From Devosia sp. Root413D1 (lineage in GTDB: Bacteria; Pseudomonadota; Alphaproteobacteria; Rhizobiales; Devosiaceae), in assembly GCF_001425235.1 (NCBI RefSeq), contig NZ_LMEA01000009.1:418327-482326 (forward strand): 64,000 bases of DNA. The letters are read 5' to 3'. The first letter of the stretch is position 1. The number at the start of each line of letters is the position of its first letter. The position numbers were made by a program, and so were the translations under genes. Positions 18,203-27,546 of this stretch are shown here, in pieces. The notes beneath the pieces were generated by a model. It did not search any database, was not told the origin of the DNA, and worked only from the letters and a program-made list of their open reading frames with translations.

Positions 18203-19318
18203 TTACGCCCGACCACCACGGACGGACGGATGCCAGAAGGTGACTGCCCGCTCGATGAGCGCCACCACCCAGTAGAAGACAGAGCCCGCCAACGCCGCCA
18301 CGGCGATCTCTGCCCAGACCATCTCGACATTGAGCTTGCCGATCTCCGACGAGATGCGAAAGCCCATGCCGACGATGGGTGTCCCGAAGAATTCAGCCAC
18401 GATTGCGCCGATCAGCGCCAGAGTCGAGTTGATCTTCAAAGCGTTGAAAATGAACGGCGCGGCTGCCGGCAGCCGGAGCTTGAACAGCGTTGACCAGTAC
18501 CCCGAGGCATAGGTGCGCATCAGGTCGCGCTCCATGTGTCCGGCGGCGTTCAGCCCGGCGACGGTGTTCACCAGCATCGGGAAAAACGTCATGATCACCA
18601 CTACGGCGGCCTTACTTGGCCAGTCGAAGCCGAACCACATCACCATGATCGGCGCGATGCCGATCAGCGGCAGCGCCGAGATGAAGTTGCCGAGCGGCAG
18701 CAATCCGCGTTTGAGGAACGGCGAGCGGTCCACGGCGATGGCGACGAGGAAGCCGGCGCCGCAGCCGAGCGCGTAGCCCGCCAGCACCGCCTTGAGGAAG
18801 GTCTGCTGGAAATCCGCCGCGATCCTCGGGATGTTGCCGATCAAGGTCTCCCAGATCCCCGAGGGCGAGGGCAGCAGCACCTTGGGCACGTTGCCGCCCC
18901 GGGTGATCGCTTCCCAGGCGACCAGGATGGCAACGCCGAAGATCGCCGGGATCAGCACCCCGACCGCATCCGGCACCTCGTCCCGCGCAATCGCCAGCGC
19001 CAGCCGCTCGGCGAACAGCCAGGCAAACAGCCAGCTCGCCACCAGCGCGAACCAGTAGCCTGGCTCGGCCTGCTGCAGCGTTTCGAGCGCCAGCACCAGC
19101 CCGACCGCGCCGATCGCTGCCAATACCCCATCTACCCAGTAGCTGATCTTTACCCGGAAGCGGACGAGGCTCAGCACCCCAAGCACCAGGAACACCCCGA
19201 CCAATGGGAACTCCCACACAGGCAGCGGTGCGCCTTCGGTCGAGGCGAAATCGAAGATCAGGGCCAGCAATGCAAAGCCCGAGGCGAAAGCGGCGAGGAC
19301 CCGTTGCAGCGCCGTCAT
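18203..19318 (-). CDS. NitT/TauT-type ABC transporter permease with extended N-terminus
   Basis: 371 residues. The C-terminal ~240 residues are a BPD_transp_1 permease with about six membrane helices and the ATPase-contact EAA-type loop (LMRTYASGYWSTLFKLRLPAAAPFIF). The first ~130 residues add three to four hydrophobic helices (for example FALLALIFDFA, FPLVGVFLVLGVLSLV, VLAAIGAVGLVLAL, YWFALVASWLFAWLF) that ordinary TauC-like permeases, about 250-270 residues long, do not have. ATG at 19318 overlaps the stop of the upstream permease by 4 bases. With its partner permease, ATPase and binding protein it forms one importer. Confidence 0.87.
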   Translation of the reverse strand: MTALQRVLAAFASGFALLALIFDFASTEGAPLPVWEFPLVGVFLVLGVLSLVRFRVKISYWVDGVLAAIGAVGLVLALETLQQAEPGYWFALVASWLFAWLFAERLALAIARDEVPDAVGVLIPAIFGVAILVAWEAITRGGNVPKVLLPSPSGIWETLIGNIPRIAADFQQTFLKAVLAGYALGCGAGFLVAIAVDRSPFLKRGLLPLGNFISALPLIGIAPIMVMWFGFDWPSKAAVVVIMTFFPMLVNTVAGLNAAGHMERDLMRTYASGYWSTLFKLRLPAAAPFIFNALKINSTLALIGAIVAEFFGTPIVGMGFRISSEIGKLNVEMVWAEIAVAALAGSVFYWVVALIERAVTFWHPSVRGGRA

Positions 19319-20202
19319 GCTCGGGCTCCCAGCCGCTGGTTGGTTAGCCGCTCGGCCAACCCGACCAGCGCGATCAGCGCCCCGGCCAGCAGGGCGGCGG
19401 CCAGCAGCGCCGACCAGATCTGGATCGTCTGCCCGTAATAGGACCCGGCCAGCAGCCGTGCCCCGATGCCGTTGCTGGTGCCGGCCGGCAGCTCGCCGAC
19501 AATGGCGCCGACGAGGCTCGCCGCCACGCCCACCTTCATCGAGGTGAAGAGGTAGGGCAGCGCAATCGGCCAGCGCAGCTTGGTGAACACCTGGAAGCGC
19601 GCCGCATTGTAGGTCCGCATCAGATCGAGCTGGATCGACTCGGGGCTGCGAAACCCCTTCACCATGCCGACCACCACCGGGAAGAAGCTGAGATAGGTCG
19701 AGATCAGCGCCTTGGGGATCAGCCCGGAAATGCCGACGGCGTTCAGCACCACGATCACCATCGGTGCAATGGCGAGGATCGGGATGGTCTGGCTGGCGAT
19801 GATCCACGGCATCAGCGAGCGGTCCATCGCCTGGTTGTGGACGATGAACGCCGCGAGCCCGATGCCGAACACCGTGCCCATGGCAAAGCCGAGCAGCGTC
19901 GCGGAAAGCGTGATCCAGCCGTGGTAGACGAGGCTGCGCTTCGAGGTCACAGCCTGCTCGACCGTGGTCTTCCAGAACTCGCCGACAATCTGGTGCGGCG
20001 CCGGCAGCAGCGGCTTTTCGGCGTTCAGCACATCATTGAGCTGCTGGTTGAAGCTGACACCGGTCACGTCGGTACGCTGGTAGAAATCCGACATCCCCTG
20101 CCAGTTCATCAGCACCGCCGCGACGTACCAGACGACAATCAGCGCCGCCACGACGATCAGGATCGGAACGAGACTGCCAGTTGGTTTCACGACATTACGC
20201 AT
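19315..20202 (-). CDS. NitT/TauT-type ABC transporter permease
   Basis: 295 residues. One hydrophobic helix near the N-terminus (VPILIVVAALIVVWYVAAVL) is followed by a periplasmic stretch and then a standard BPD_transp_1 domain, with the ATPase-contact loop LMRTYNAARFQVFTKLRWPIALPYLF. Start ATG at 20202 overlaps the end of a 109-residue ORF by 8 bases; ATG at 20223 is an alternative. It pairs with the downstream permease to make a heterodimeric channel. The two permeases are clear paralogues. Substrate is inferred from the pyrimidine genes in the same operon. Confidence 0.88.
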   Translation of the reverse strand: MRNVVKPTGSLVPILIVVAALIVVWYVAAVLMNWQGMSDFYQRTDVTGVSFNQQLNDVLNAEKPLLPAPHQIVGEFWKTTVEQAVTSKRSLVYHGWITLSATLLGFAMGTVFGIGLAAFIVHNQAMDRSLMPWIIASQTIPILAIAPMVIVVLNAVGISGLIPKALISTYLSFFPVVVGMVKGFRSPESIQLDLMRTYNAARFQVFTKLRWPIALPYLFTSMKVGVAASLVGAIVGELPAGTSNGIGARLLAGSYYGQTIQIWSALLAAALLAGALIALVGLAERLTNQRLGARA

Positions 20203-20524
20203 TGTCAAACGGGCGAATGACATACACAAACTCTCGGACGCGGTTGTCATCGTCCGGCTTCCTGACGGTGAACATCGCACCCTGCGCTATCTCCCTCGAG
20301 CGAATGTTGCACTCGAAGTATCGATCGGTCTCCGCGTAGTCCGATCCGAAGTCCATCTCACCTGTTGGCTGAAGAACGAAGGGGCTGAACTCGCCGCCGA
20401 GTTTTCCCCAGGACCCAAAGAACGGCGTCTTTGGAGCGATACGGTCGGCGACAATCTGTGCGTCTATGACGATGGGCCAATCAGGCTCTTCACTGCAGAT
20501 TGCTACGATGCGGGTCACCTGCAT
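20195..20524 (-). CDS. Uncharacterised 109-residue protein inside the pyrimidine operon
   Basis: I do not recognise this protein. It is soluble-looking, acidic, with no signal peptide or membrane helix. It starts MQVTRIVAICSEEPDWPIV, has an aromatic-rich centre (PFFGSWGKLGGEFSPF) and ends REFVYVIRPFDNA. The ORF fits the operon precisely: its ATG lies 4 bases after the ATPase stop and its end overlaps the permease start by 8 bases. Its base composition is visibly less GC-rich than its neighbours and its codons less biased, which suggests a later insertion. It could be an accessory or immunity-like small protein; nothing in sequence decides. Confidence 0.65.
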   Translation of the reverse strand: MQVTRIVAICSEEPDWPIVIDAQIVADRIAPKTPFFGSWGKLGGEFSPFVLQPTGEMDFGSDYAETDRYFECNIRSREIAQGAMFTVRKPDDDNRVREFVYVIRPFDNA

Positions 20525-20528
20525 TCCG

Positions 20529-21329
20529 CTACTCCTCGTAGGAGTGGCCGGCCCTGAGGCCGTCGCGCACCCGGTGGGCGATGGCGAGGAACTCCGGCGT
20601 CTCGCGGATTTCGAGCGGCCGCTCCGCGGGGAGCGTGCTTTCGATGATGTCGGTCACCCGTCCCGGCCGCGGGCTCATCACCACGATCTTGGTACTGAGG
20701 TACACCGCCTCGGGGATCGAGTGGGTGACGAAGGCGATGGTTTTCTGCGTCGCCGCCCAGAGCTTCAACAGTTCCGAATTGAGGTGGTCGCGGACGATCT
20801 CGTCGAGCGCTCCGAACGGCTCGTCCATCAGCAACAGGTCGGCGTCGAACGCCAGCGCCCGGGCAATCGAGGCCCGCTGCTGCATGCCGCCACTGAGCTG
20901 CCAGGGGAACTTCTTCTCGAAGCCCTCGAGGTTCACCAGCTCCAGCGCTTTCTTGATCCGCGCCCTCCGGTCGGCGTCGCCATAGCCCATGATCTCGAGC
21001 GGCAGCGCCACGTTGTTCTCGATCGAGCGCCACGGAAACAGCGCCGGCGCCTGGAACACGTAGCCATAGGAGCGGTTGAGCCGCGCATCGGCCGGCGAGG
21101 TGCCGTTGACCGTGATGCTGCCGGAAGTCGGCTGCTCGAGGTCGGCGATGACGCGCAGGAACGTCGTCTTGCCGCAGCCCGAAGGGCCGATGAACGAAAC
21201 AAACTCGCCCCGCTTGATCTCGAGGTTGACGTCGGACAGCGCCACCACGTCGCCATCCGCCGTCTTGAACGTCAGGCCGAGCCCCTTGGCCTCGACCACG
21301 CTTTGCGATTTGCCCCCATCAGTCGTCAA
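20529..21329 (-). CDS. NitT/TauT-type ABC transporter ATP-binding protein
   Basis: 266 residues of a standard ABC ATPase: Walker A GPSGCGKTT (about 44-52), Q-loop YVFQAPALFPW, signature LSGGMQQRASIARAL, Walker B LLLMDEPFGALDE and H-loop FVTHSIPEA. The set is typical of the nitrate/sulfonate/pyrimidine-precursor importers. It begins 4 bases after the dihydropyrimidinase stop, so it is read in the same transcript. It powers the two permeases encoded downstream. Confidence 0.92.
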   Translation of the reverse strand: MTTDGGKSQSVVEAKGLGLTFKTADGDVVALSDVNLEIKRGEFVSFIGPSGCGKTTFLRVIADLEQPTSGSITVNGTSPADARLNRSYGYVFQAPALFPWRSIENNVALPLEIMGYGDADRRARIKKALELVNLEGFEKKFPWQLSGGMQQRASIARALAFDADLLLMDEPFGALDEIVRDHLNSELLKLWAATQKTIAFVTHSIPEAVYLSTKIVVMSPRPGRVTDIIESTLPAERPLEIRETPEFLAIAHRVRDGLRAGHSYEE

Positions 21330-21333
21330 ACTC

Positions 21334-22788
21334 TCAAACCCCCGTCGCCGGAATGCCGGTACGCTCTACCTTGCGCGGTGCGGTGATCTCTTTCCATGTC
21401 GAAAGCGCCCGGTTCACCGGGTTCTTCGCCTCACGTGCGACGAACTGGCCGTGGCCCTGCTCGGTACTGATCTGGTCTTCGGTTACCGCCAGCTGTCCAC
21501 GCGTCAGCGTGAACCGCGGCAGCCCCTCGACCTCGATGCCCTCGAACACGTTGTAGTCGATCGCCGACTGCTGTTTGGCCACGCTGATGGTCTTCTTGCG
21601 CTTGGGGTCCCACACCACGAGGTCGGCATCCGCCCCGACCAGGATGGCGCCCTTTTTGGGGTACATGTTGAGGATCTTGGCGATGTTGGTCGAGGTCACC
21701 GCGACGAATTCGTTCATCGTCAGCCGGCCGGTCTTGACGCCCTTGGTCCACAGCACCGGCATCCGGTCCTCGAGCCCACCGGTGCCGTTGGGGATCTTGG
21801 CGAAGTTGCCGATCCCGTTGCGCTTTTGCGCCGTGGTGAAGGCGCAGTGGTCGGTCGCCACCACCTGCAGCGAGCCTGAGGCCAGCCCCGCCCACAGCGA
21901 ATCCTGGTGCTGCTTGTTGCGGAACGGCGGGCTCATCACCCGGCGCGCCGCATAATCCCAATCGCGGTTGAAATACTCGGTCTCATCGAGCACCAGGTGC
22001 TGGATCAGGGGCTCGCCATAGACACGCTTGCCCGCCTGCCGCGCCCGGCGGATCGCCTCATGCGCCTGCTCGCACGAGGTATGGACGATATAGACCGGCA
22101 CCCCCGCCATGTCGGCGATCATGATCGCCCGGTTGGTTGCCTCTCCCTCCACCTCCGGCGGCCGCGAATAGGCATGCGCCTCCGGCCCGTTATTGCCCGC
22201 GGCAAGGAGTTTGGCCGTCATCTGCGCCACCACGTCGCCGTTCTCGGCATGAACGAGGGGCAGGGCGCCGAGGTCGGCACAGCGCTGGAACGACGAGAAC
22301 ATTTCGTCGTCATCCACCATCAGCGCGCCCTTGTAGGCCATGAAGTGCTTGAACGAGGTGATGCCGCGATCGACCACATCGGCCATCTCGTTGAACACCT
22401 GCTCGCCCCACCAGGTGATCGCCATGTGGAACGAGTAGTCGCAGCTGGCCTTCGAGGTCTTGTTGTCCCACATCTGCAGCGCTTCGAGCAGCGACTGCTG
22501 CGGGCTGGGCAGGCAGAAATCCACCACCATGGTGGTGCCGCCACTCAGCGCCGCCCGCGTCCCGCTCTCGAAATCGTCGCTCGAATAGGTGCCCATGAAC
22601 GGCATTTCGAGATGCGTGTGCGGGTCGATCCCGCCCGGCATCACGTAGCAGCCGCTGGCATCGAGGATTTCCCCACCCGATAAGTTCTGCCCGATCTCGG
22701 TGATCCTGCCGCCTTCGACCCGGATATCGGCCGCATAGGTGAGGTCGGCGGTAACGACGGTGCCGCCCTTGATGATCTTGCTGCTCAT
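21334..22788 (-). CDS. hydA: Dihydropyrimidinase (D-hydantoinase)
   Basis: 484 residues, usual length. It hydrolyses dihydrouracil to N-carbamoyl-beta-alanine and dihydrothymine to N-carbamoyl-beta-aminoisobutyrate. The two-metal amidohydrolase ligands are visible: DPHTHLEM (about 55-61), the carbamylated lysine in SFKHFMAYKGA (about 147-157), PLVHAENGD, VYIVHTSC and VVATDHCAF. Short family segments such as GGTTMVVDF and FGTYSSDDFE-like residues (here FMGTYSSDDFESG) also fit. It is the second step of the pathway, between the reductase encoded at 33-36 kb and the amidohydrolase encoded just upstream. Confidence 0.95.
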   Translation of the reverse strand: MSSKIIKGGTVVTADLTYAADIRVEGGRITEIGQNLSGGEILDASGCYVMPGGIDPHTHLEMPFMGTYSSDDFESGTRAALSGGTTMVVDFCLPSPQQSLLEALQMWDNKTSKASCDYSFHMAITWWGEQVFNEMADVVDRGITSFKHFMAYKGALMVDDDEMFSSFQRCADLGALPLVHAENGDVVAQMTAKLLAAGNNGPEAHAYSRPPEVEGEATNRAIMIADMAGVPVYIVHTSCEQAHEAIRRARQAGKRVYGEPLIQHLVLDETEYFNRDWDYAARRVMSPPFRNKQHQDSLWAGLASGSLQVVATDHCAFTTAQKRNGIGNFAKIPNGTGGLEDRMPVLWTKGVKTGRLTMNEFVAVTSTNIAKILNMYPKKGAILVGADADLVVWDPKRKKTISVAKQQSAIDYNVFEGIEVEGLPRFTLTRGQLAVTEDQISTEQGHGQFVAREAKNPVNRALSTWKEITAPRKVERTGIPATGV

Positions 22789-22835
22789 GCTCGGTCCCTG
22801 TCTTTGTTCAGTCTGCCCTCCCCAAGAGGGCCGAA

Positions 22836-22856
22836 AGCGCGCGCGTGAGGCGCGCT
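22836..22856. other. GC hairpin at the amidohydrolase stop codon
   Basis: AGCGCGC (22836-22842) and GCGCGCT (22850-22856) form a perfect 7-bp stem that covers the stop codon of the amidohydrolase gene. No T-run follows, so it is more likely an intercistronic RNA structure than a terminator. Confidence 0.5.
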
Positions 22857-24105
22857 ACGATACGATCTCCGCCGTCTCCAGCACTGCCCGCAGCAGCACA
22901 TCTGTCCCTGCCGCTGCCCACTCCTTCGAGATCTCTTCCGCCTCGTTGTGGCTGAGCCCATCGACGCATGGGCACATGATCATTGCCGAGGGCGCCACCC
23001 GGTTGATCCAGCAGGCGTCATGCCCGGCGCCCGAAACGATGTCGCGGTAGGAGTAGCCGAGTTCCTTGGCTGCCTCGCGGATATTGCCCACCAGCGTCTT
23101 GTCGAATGTCACCGGGTCGAAATGCCCGACCTGCTCGACCTCGAAGCCGATATCCAGCGCCTCGGCGGTGTTCTCGATGCCGTGGCGGATGCGCTCGTCC
23201 ATCTCGTCCAGCACCTCTTTGTTCGGTGAGCGGATGTCGATGGTGAACACCGCCTTGCCGGCGATGATGTTGCGCGAGTTCGGCCAGACCTGGATGTGCC
23301 CCACTGCGCCGACGGCCTCCGGCTGGTAGTCCATCGCCACTTCGTGCACCAGCTCGATCACCCGCGCCATGCCGAGGCTGGCATTGCGCCGCTTCGGCAT
23401 CGGGGTGGAGCCGGTATGCGCTTCCTTGCCGGTCAGCGTCACCTGCAGCCACTTCAGCCCCTGGCCGTGCGTCACGACGCCGATATCGACGTTCTCGTCC
23501 TCGAGGATCGGACCCTGTTCGATGTGGAGCTCGTAGTACGCATGGATCTTGCGCGCCCCGACCACCTCGTCGCCGCGCCAGCCGATCCGCTCCAGCTCCT
23601 CGCCGAAGCTCTTTCCGTCCTTGTCCTTGTGCGTATAGACGTCGGCCTGGTCGAGCACTCCGGCGAACACGCCCGAGGCCATCATCGCCGGCGCGAACCG
23701 CGCCCCTTCCTCGTTGGTCCAGTTGACCACCACGATCGGGCGCCGGGTCCGGATGTCGAGATCGTTGAGCGTGCGGATCACCTCGAGCCCGCCCAGCACC
23801 CCGAGCACGCCGTCATAGCGCCCGCCGGTCGGCTGGGTGTCGAGATGGCTGCCGACATAGACCGGATCGAGCCCCGGCTCGCTGCCTTCGCGCCGCGCGA
23901 ACATGGTGCCCATCTGGTCGAGCCCCATCTCCATGCCGGCCGCCTCGCACCAGCGCTTGAACAGCGCCCGGCCCTTGGCATCGTCGTCGGTCACCGTCTG
24001 CCGATTGGAGCCCCCGGCAACGCCCGGCCCGATCTCGGCCAACTCATGAATGGAGCTCCACAGGCGTTCGGGGTCGATACGGAGGTTTTCGCCAGGAGCT
24101 GCCAT
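22855..24105 (-). CDS. Zn-dependent M20 family amidohydrolase, N-carbamoyl-beta-alanine amidase
   Basis: 416 residues of the hydantoinase/carbamoylase branch of peptidase family M20. It would release CO2 and ammonia from N-carbamoyl-beta-alanine to give beta-alanine, the third pathway step. Metal and catalytic segments are VGSHLDTQPTGGRYDGVLG (His and Asp), WTNEEGARF (Glu-Glu), YYELHIEQGPILED and VSGAGHDACW. The neighbours (dihydropyrimidinase downstream, MmsA and aminotransferase upstream) make beta-ureidopropionase the best specific call over allantoate or L-carbamoylase activities, which share the fold. Confidence 0.92.
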   Translation of the reverse strand: MAAPGENLRIDPERLWSSIHELAEIGPGVAGGSNRQTVTDDDAKGRALFKRWCEAAGMEMGLDQMGTMFARREGSEPGLDPVYVGSHLDTQPTGGRYDGVLGVLGGLEVIRTLNDLDIRTRRPIVVVNWTNEEGARFAPAMMASGVFAGVLDQADVYTHKDKDGKSFGEELERIGWRGDEVVGARKIHAYYELHIEQGPILEDENVDIGVVTHGQGLKWLQVTLTGKEAHTGSTPMPKRRNASLGMARVIELVHEVAMDYQPEAVGAVGHIQVWPNSRNIIAGKAVFTIDIRSPNKEVLDEMDERIRHGIENTAEALDIGFEVEQVGHFDPVTFDKTLVGNIREAAKELGYSYRDIVSGAGHDACWINRVAPSAMIMCPCVDGLSHNEAEEISKEWAAAGTDVLLRAVLETAEIVS

Positions 24106-24107
24106 AG

Positions 24108-24527
24108 TCAGTCTTTCGGATTGTGTTCGGATAGTGCCACAGCACCCCCTCGCCCCTCTGGGGAGGCAATGAGGTCGGATCCTTTGGCTATTTCATCGAG
24201 CCACACTTGCGCCTGACGTGGTTCGCCCAAGGCGTTGCCTGCGTGTGCAGCCCGGCGCAGTTCGCGTAAGCGAACCAGTTCCGGCAGTTCAGTATAGCCG
24301 AGGCTCACTCGTGCTTGGGCGACCTGTTCTCCCAGATCGTCCACCCTTGCGACTGATTCCGGCAAATAGCGCGTCTCGAGATGCGCTGGGTGGAGGCCCT
24401 TGTTCCGCTCGAACAGGCCCCACCGCCCGCCTGCGCATTCTTTCAGCGCCTCAACCAGAGCATCGCGGAAGTCCCTCTCGAGGGACTGCCTTTGCTGCTC
24501 TAATTTTCCGAGACGCTGCGCTTTCAC
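24108..24527 (-). CDS. Uncharacterised 139-residue protein inside the pyrimidine operon
   Basis: Not recognised. From GTG at 24527, 7 bases after the mmsA stop, it reads 139 residues and ends 2 bases before the amidohydrolase start, so it fits the operon tightly. The first third is helical and charged (LGKLEQQRQSLERDFRDALV), then CAGGRWGLFERN, then a second helical part (ELPELVRLRELRRAAH). No signal peptide or membrane segment is visible. GC content is visibly lower than in the flanking enzymes. The start is the best available because earlier in-frame starts lie inside mmsA. Confidence 0.6.
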   Translation of the reverse strand: MKAQRLGKLEQQRQSLERDFRDALVEALKECAGGRWGLFERNKGLHPAHLETRYLPESVARVDDLGEQVAQARVSLGYTELPELVRLRELRRAAHAGNALGEPRQAQVWLDEIAKGSDLIASPEGRGGAVALSEHNPKD

Positions 24528-24534
24528 GTGGGCT

Positions 24535-26031
<1,497 letters not shown>

Positions 26032-26054
26032 CACAGACCTCCGCTCGTTGGGTG

Positions 26055-26098
26055 TAGAACGTTCGTTCTATCGGGTGCGATATAGAACAATCGTTCCA
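26055..26098. promoter_or_regulatory. Tandem 16-bp palindromes upstream of mmsA (TetR-type operator)
   Basis: TAGAACGTTCGTTCTA (26055-26070) is a perfect palindrome with 7-bp arms. A related imperfect one, TAGAACAATCGTTCCA (26083-26098), follows with 28 bp between their starts. The layout resembles operators of TetR-family repressors. They fill the 69-base gap between the aminotransferase stop and the mmsA start. They do not resemble the RutR sites, and the regulator is not evident in the window. Confidence 0.7.
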
Positions 26099-26100
26099 TT

Positions 26101-27432
26101 CTACTCAAGCGTCTTCAGGATGCTGCCCAAGGTGCCGATCAGCTCGTCGATCTGCGCCTTGGAGATGATCAGCGGTGGGCTCATCGCGATGATGTCGCCG
26201 GTGGTGCGGATCAGGATGCCGGTCTCGAAGGCTTTGACGAAGGCCGAGAAGGCCCGCTTGGTCGGCTGGCCGGCAATCGGCTCGAGCTCGATCGCGCCGA
26301 TCAGCCCCAGGTTGCGGATGTCGATGACGTGCGGCAGTCCCTTGAGCGAGTGCAGCGCATCGGCCCAGTAGGGCGCCAGCTCCGCGCCGCGGGTCAACAA
26401 GCCTTCGTCCTTGTAGGTCTCGAGCGTCGCGAGGCCCGCCGCCGAAGCGATCGGGTTGCCCGAATAGGTGTAGCCATGCATGAACTCGATGACGTGCTCG
26501 GGTCCCTGCATGAACGCATCGTGGATCTCGGAGCTCACCAGCACCGCGCCCATCGGGATGACGCCGTTGGTCAGGCCCTTGGCCGTCACCAGGATATCCG
26601 GTGTCACGCCGAAATAGTCCGCCGCGAACGGTGTGCCGAGGCGGCCGAAACCGGTGATCACTTCGTCGAAGATCAGCAGGATGCCGTGCTTTTTGGTGAT
26701 CTCGCGCAGTTTCTGCAGATAGCCCTTGGGCGGGATCAGCACGCCGGTCGAGCCGGCCACCGGCTCGACGATGACAGCTGCGATGGTCGAAGCGTCATGC
26801 AGCGTGACGATGCGCTCGAGCTCGGACGCGAGGTCCTCGCCGCCCGCTTCGCGCTCGCCGCGGGTGAACTGGTTTTTGCCCGGCGTATGGGTGTGCGGCA
26901 TGTGGTCGACGCCGGTCAGGAGCGTGCCGAACATCTTGCGGTTGGTGACGATGCCGCCCACCGAGATGCCGCCGAAATTCACCCCGTGATAGCCGCGCTC
27001 GCGGCCGATCAGCCGGAACCGTCCGGCATCGCCTTTGACCTTGTGATAGGCTAGCGCCACCTTCAGCGCCGTCTCGACCGATTCCGAGCCGGAATTGGTG
27101 TAGAGCACATGGTCGAGCCCCTCAGGCGCGATCGATACCAAAGCATTCGCCAGCTCGAACGCCTTGGGATGGCCCATCTGGAACGCCGGTGCGTAGTCGA
27201 GCTCGGCCGCCTGCTCCTGGATCGCCTCGACGATCTTGGGGCGGCAATGGCCGGCATTGACGCACCACAGGCCCGCCGTGCCATCGAGCACTTTGCGTCC
27301 GTCGGAAGTCGTATAGTGCATGTCCTTGGCGCCGACGAACATGCGGGGCGCCTTCTTGAACTGTCGGTTCGCCGTGAACGGCATCCAGAACGCGCTCAGA
27401 TCGTTCGGCGTGACATTGCGACGGTCGGACAC
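26101..27432 (-). CDS. Class III aminotransferase, beta-alanine (omega-amino acid):pyruvate type
   Basis: 443 residues. PLP fold-type I, class III: NSGSESVETALKVALAYHK, the PLP-ring Asp in LLIFDEVITGFGRLG, and the Schiff-base lysine in VTAKGLTNG (about K283). It starts ALSAFWMPFTANRQFK, a segment typical of omega-amino acid:pyruvate transaminases. It would convert beta-alanine or beta-aminoisobutyrate to malonate or methylmalonate semialdehyde for MmsA. It is the first gene of the minus-strand operon, divergent from rutR across 114 bases that contain a RutR box. Confidence 0.93.
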   Translation of the reverse strand: MSDRRNVTPNDLSAFWMPFTANRQFKKAPRMFVGAKDMHYTTSDGRKVLDGTAGLWCVNAGHCRPKIVEAIQEQAAELDYAPAFQMGHPKAFELANALVSIAPEGLDHVLYTNSGSESVETALKVALAYHKVKGDAGRFRLIGRERGYHGVNFGGISVGGIVTNRKMFGTLLTGVDHMPHTHTPGKNQFTRGEREAGGEDLASELERIVTLHDASTIAAVIVEPVAGSTGVLIPPKGYLQKLREITKKHGILLIFDEVITGFGRLGTPFAADYFGVTPDILVTAKGLTNGVIPMGAVLVSSEIHDAFMQGPEHVIEFMHGYTYSGNPIASAAGLATLETYKDEGLLTRGAELAPYWADALHSLKGLPHVIDIRNLGLIGAIELEPIAGQPTKRAFSAFVKAFETGILIRTTGDIIAMSPPLIISKAQIDELIGTLGSILKTLE

Positions 27433-27467
27433 CTTGGACTCCCCCGGAGGCTATTTGTTGAGTTCTG

Positions 27468-27494
27468 AGGTCAAGTATATTTGGCGCTTGACCT
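27468..27494. promoter_or_regulatory. 8-bp inverted repeat in the rutR/aminotransferase promoter region
   Basis: AGGTCAAG (27468-27475) and CTTGACCT (27487-27494) are perfect inverted repeats with an 11-base AT-rich spacer. They share the GGTCAA/TTGACC half-site of RutR but in an everted, wider arrangement, so they may be a secondary regulator site or the promoter -35 regions of the two divergent genes. Confidence 0.5.
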
Positions 27495-27515
27495 TTGGAT
27501 GTGTTATCCAGAAAT

Positions 27516-27531
27516 TTGACCAGTTGGAAAA
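27516..27531. promoter_or_regulatory. RutR-type operator, rutR/aminotransferase divergent region
   Basis: TTGACCAGTTGGAAAA matches the published E. coli RutR consensus TTGACCA-N2-TGGTCAA at 12 of 14 fixed positions, with one half-site perfect. Its centre is 24 bases before rutR and 91 before the aminotransferase start. Autoregulation and uracil/thymine-relieved repression of the catabolic operon are the expected consequences. Confidence 0.82.
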
Positions 27532-27546
27532 AACGTTATCACTCCC

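Noticed and set aside
27487-27500. TTGACCTTTGGATG as a full RutR box
   Set aside because: The spacing between halves is one base short and the second half fits poorly. I list only the inverted repeat it belongs to.
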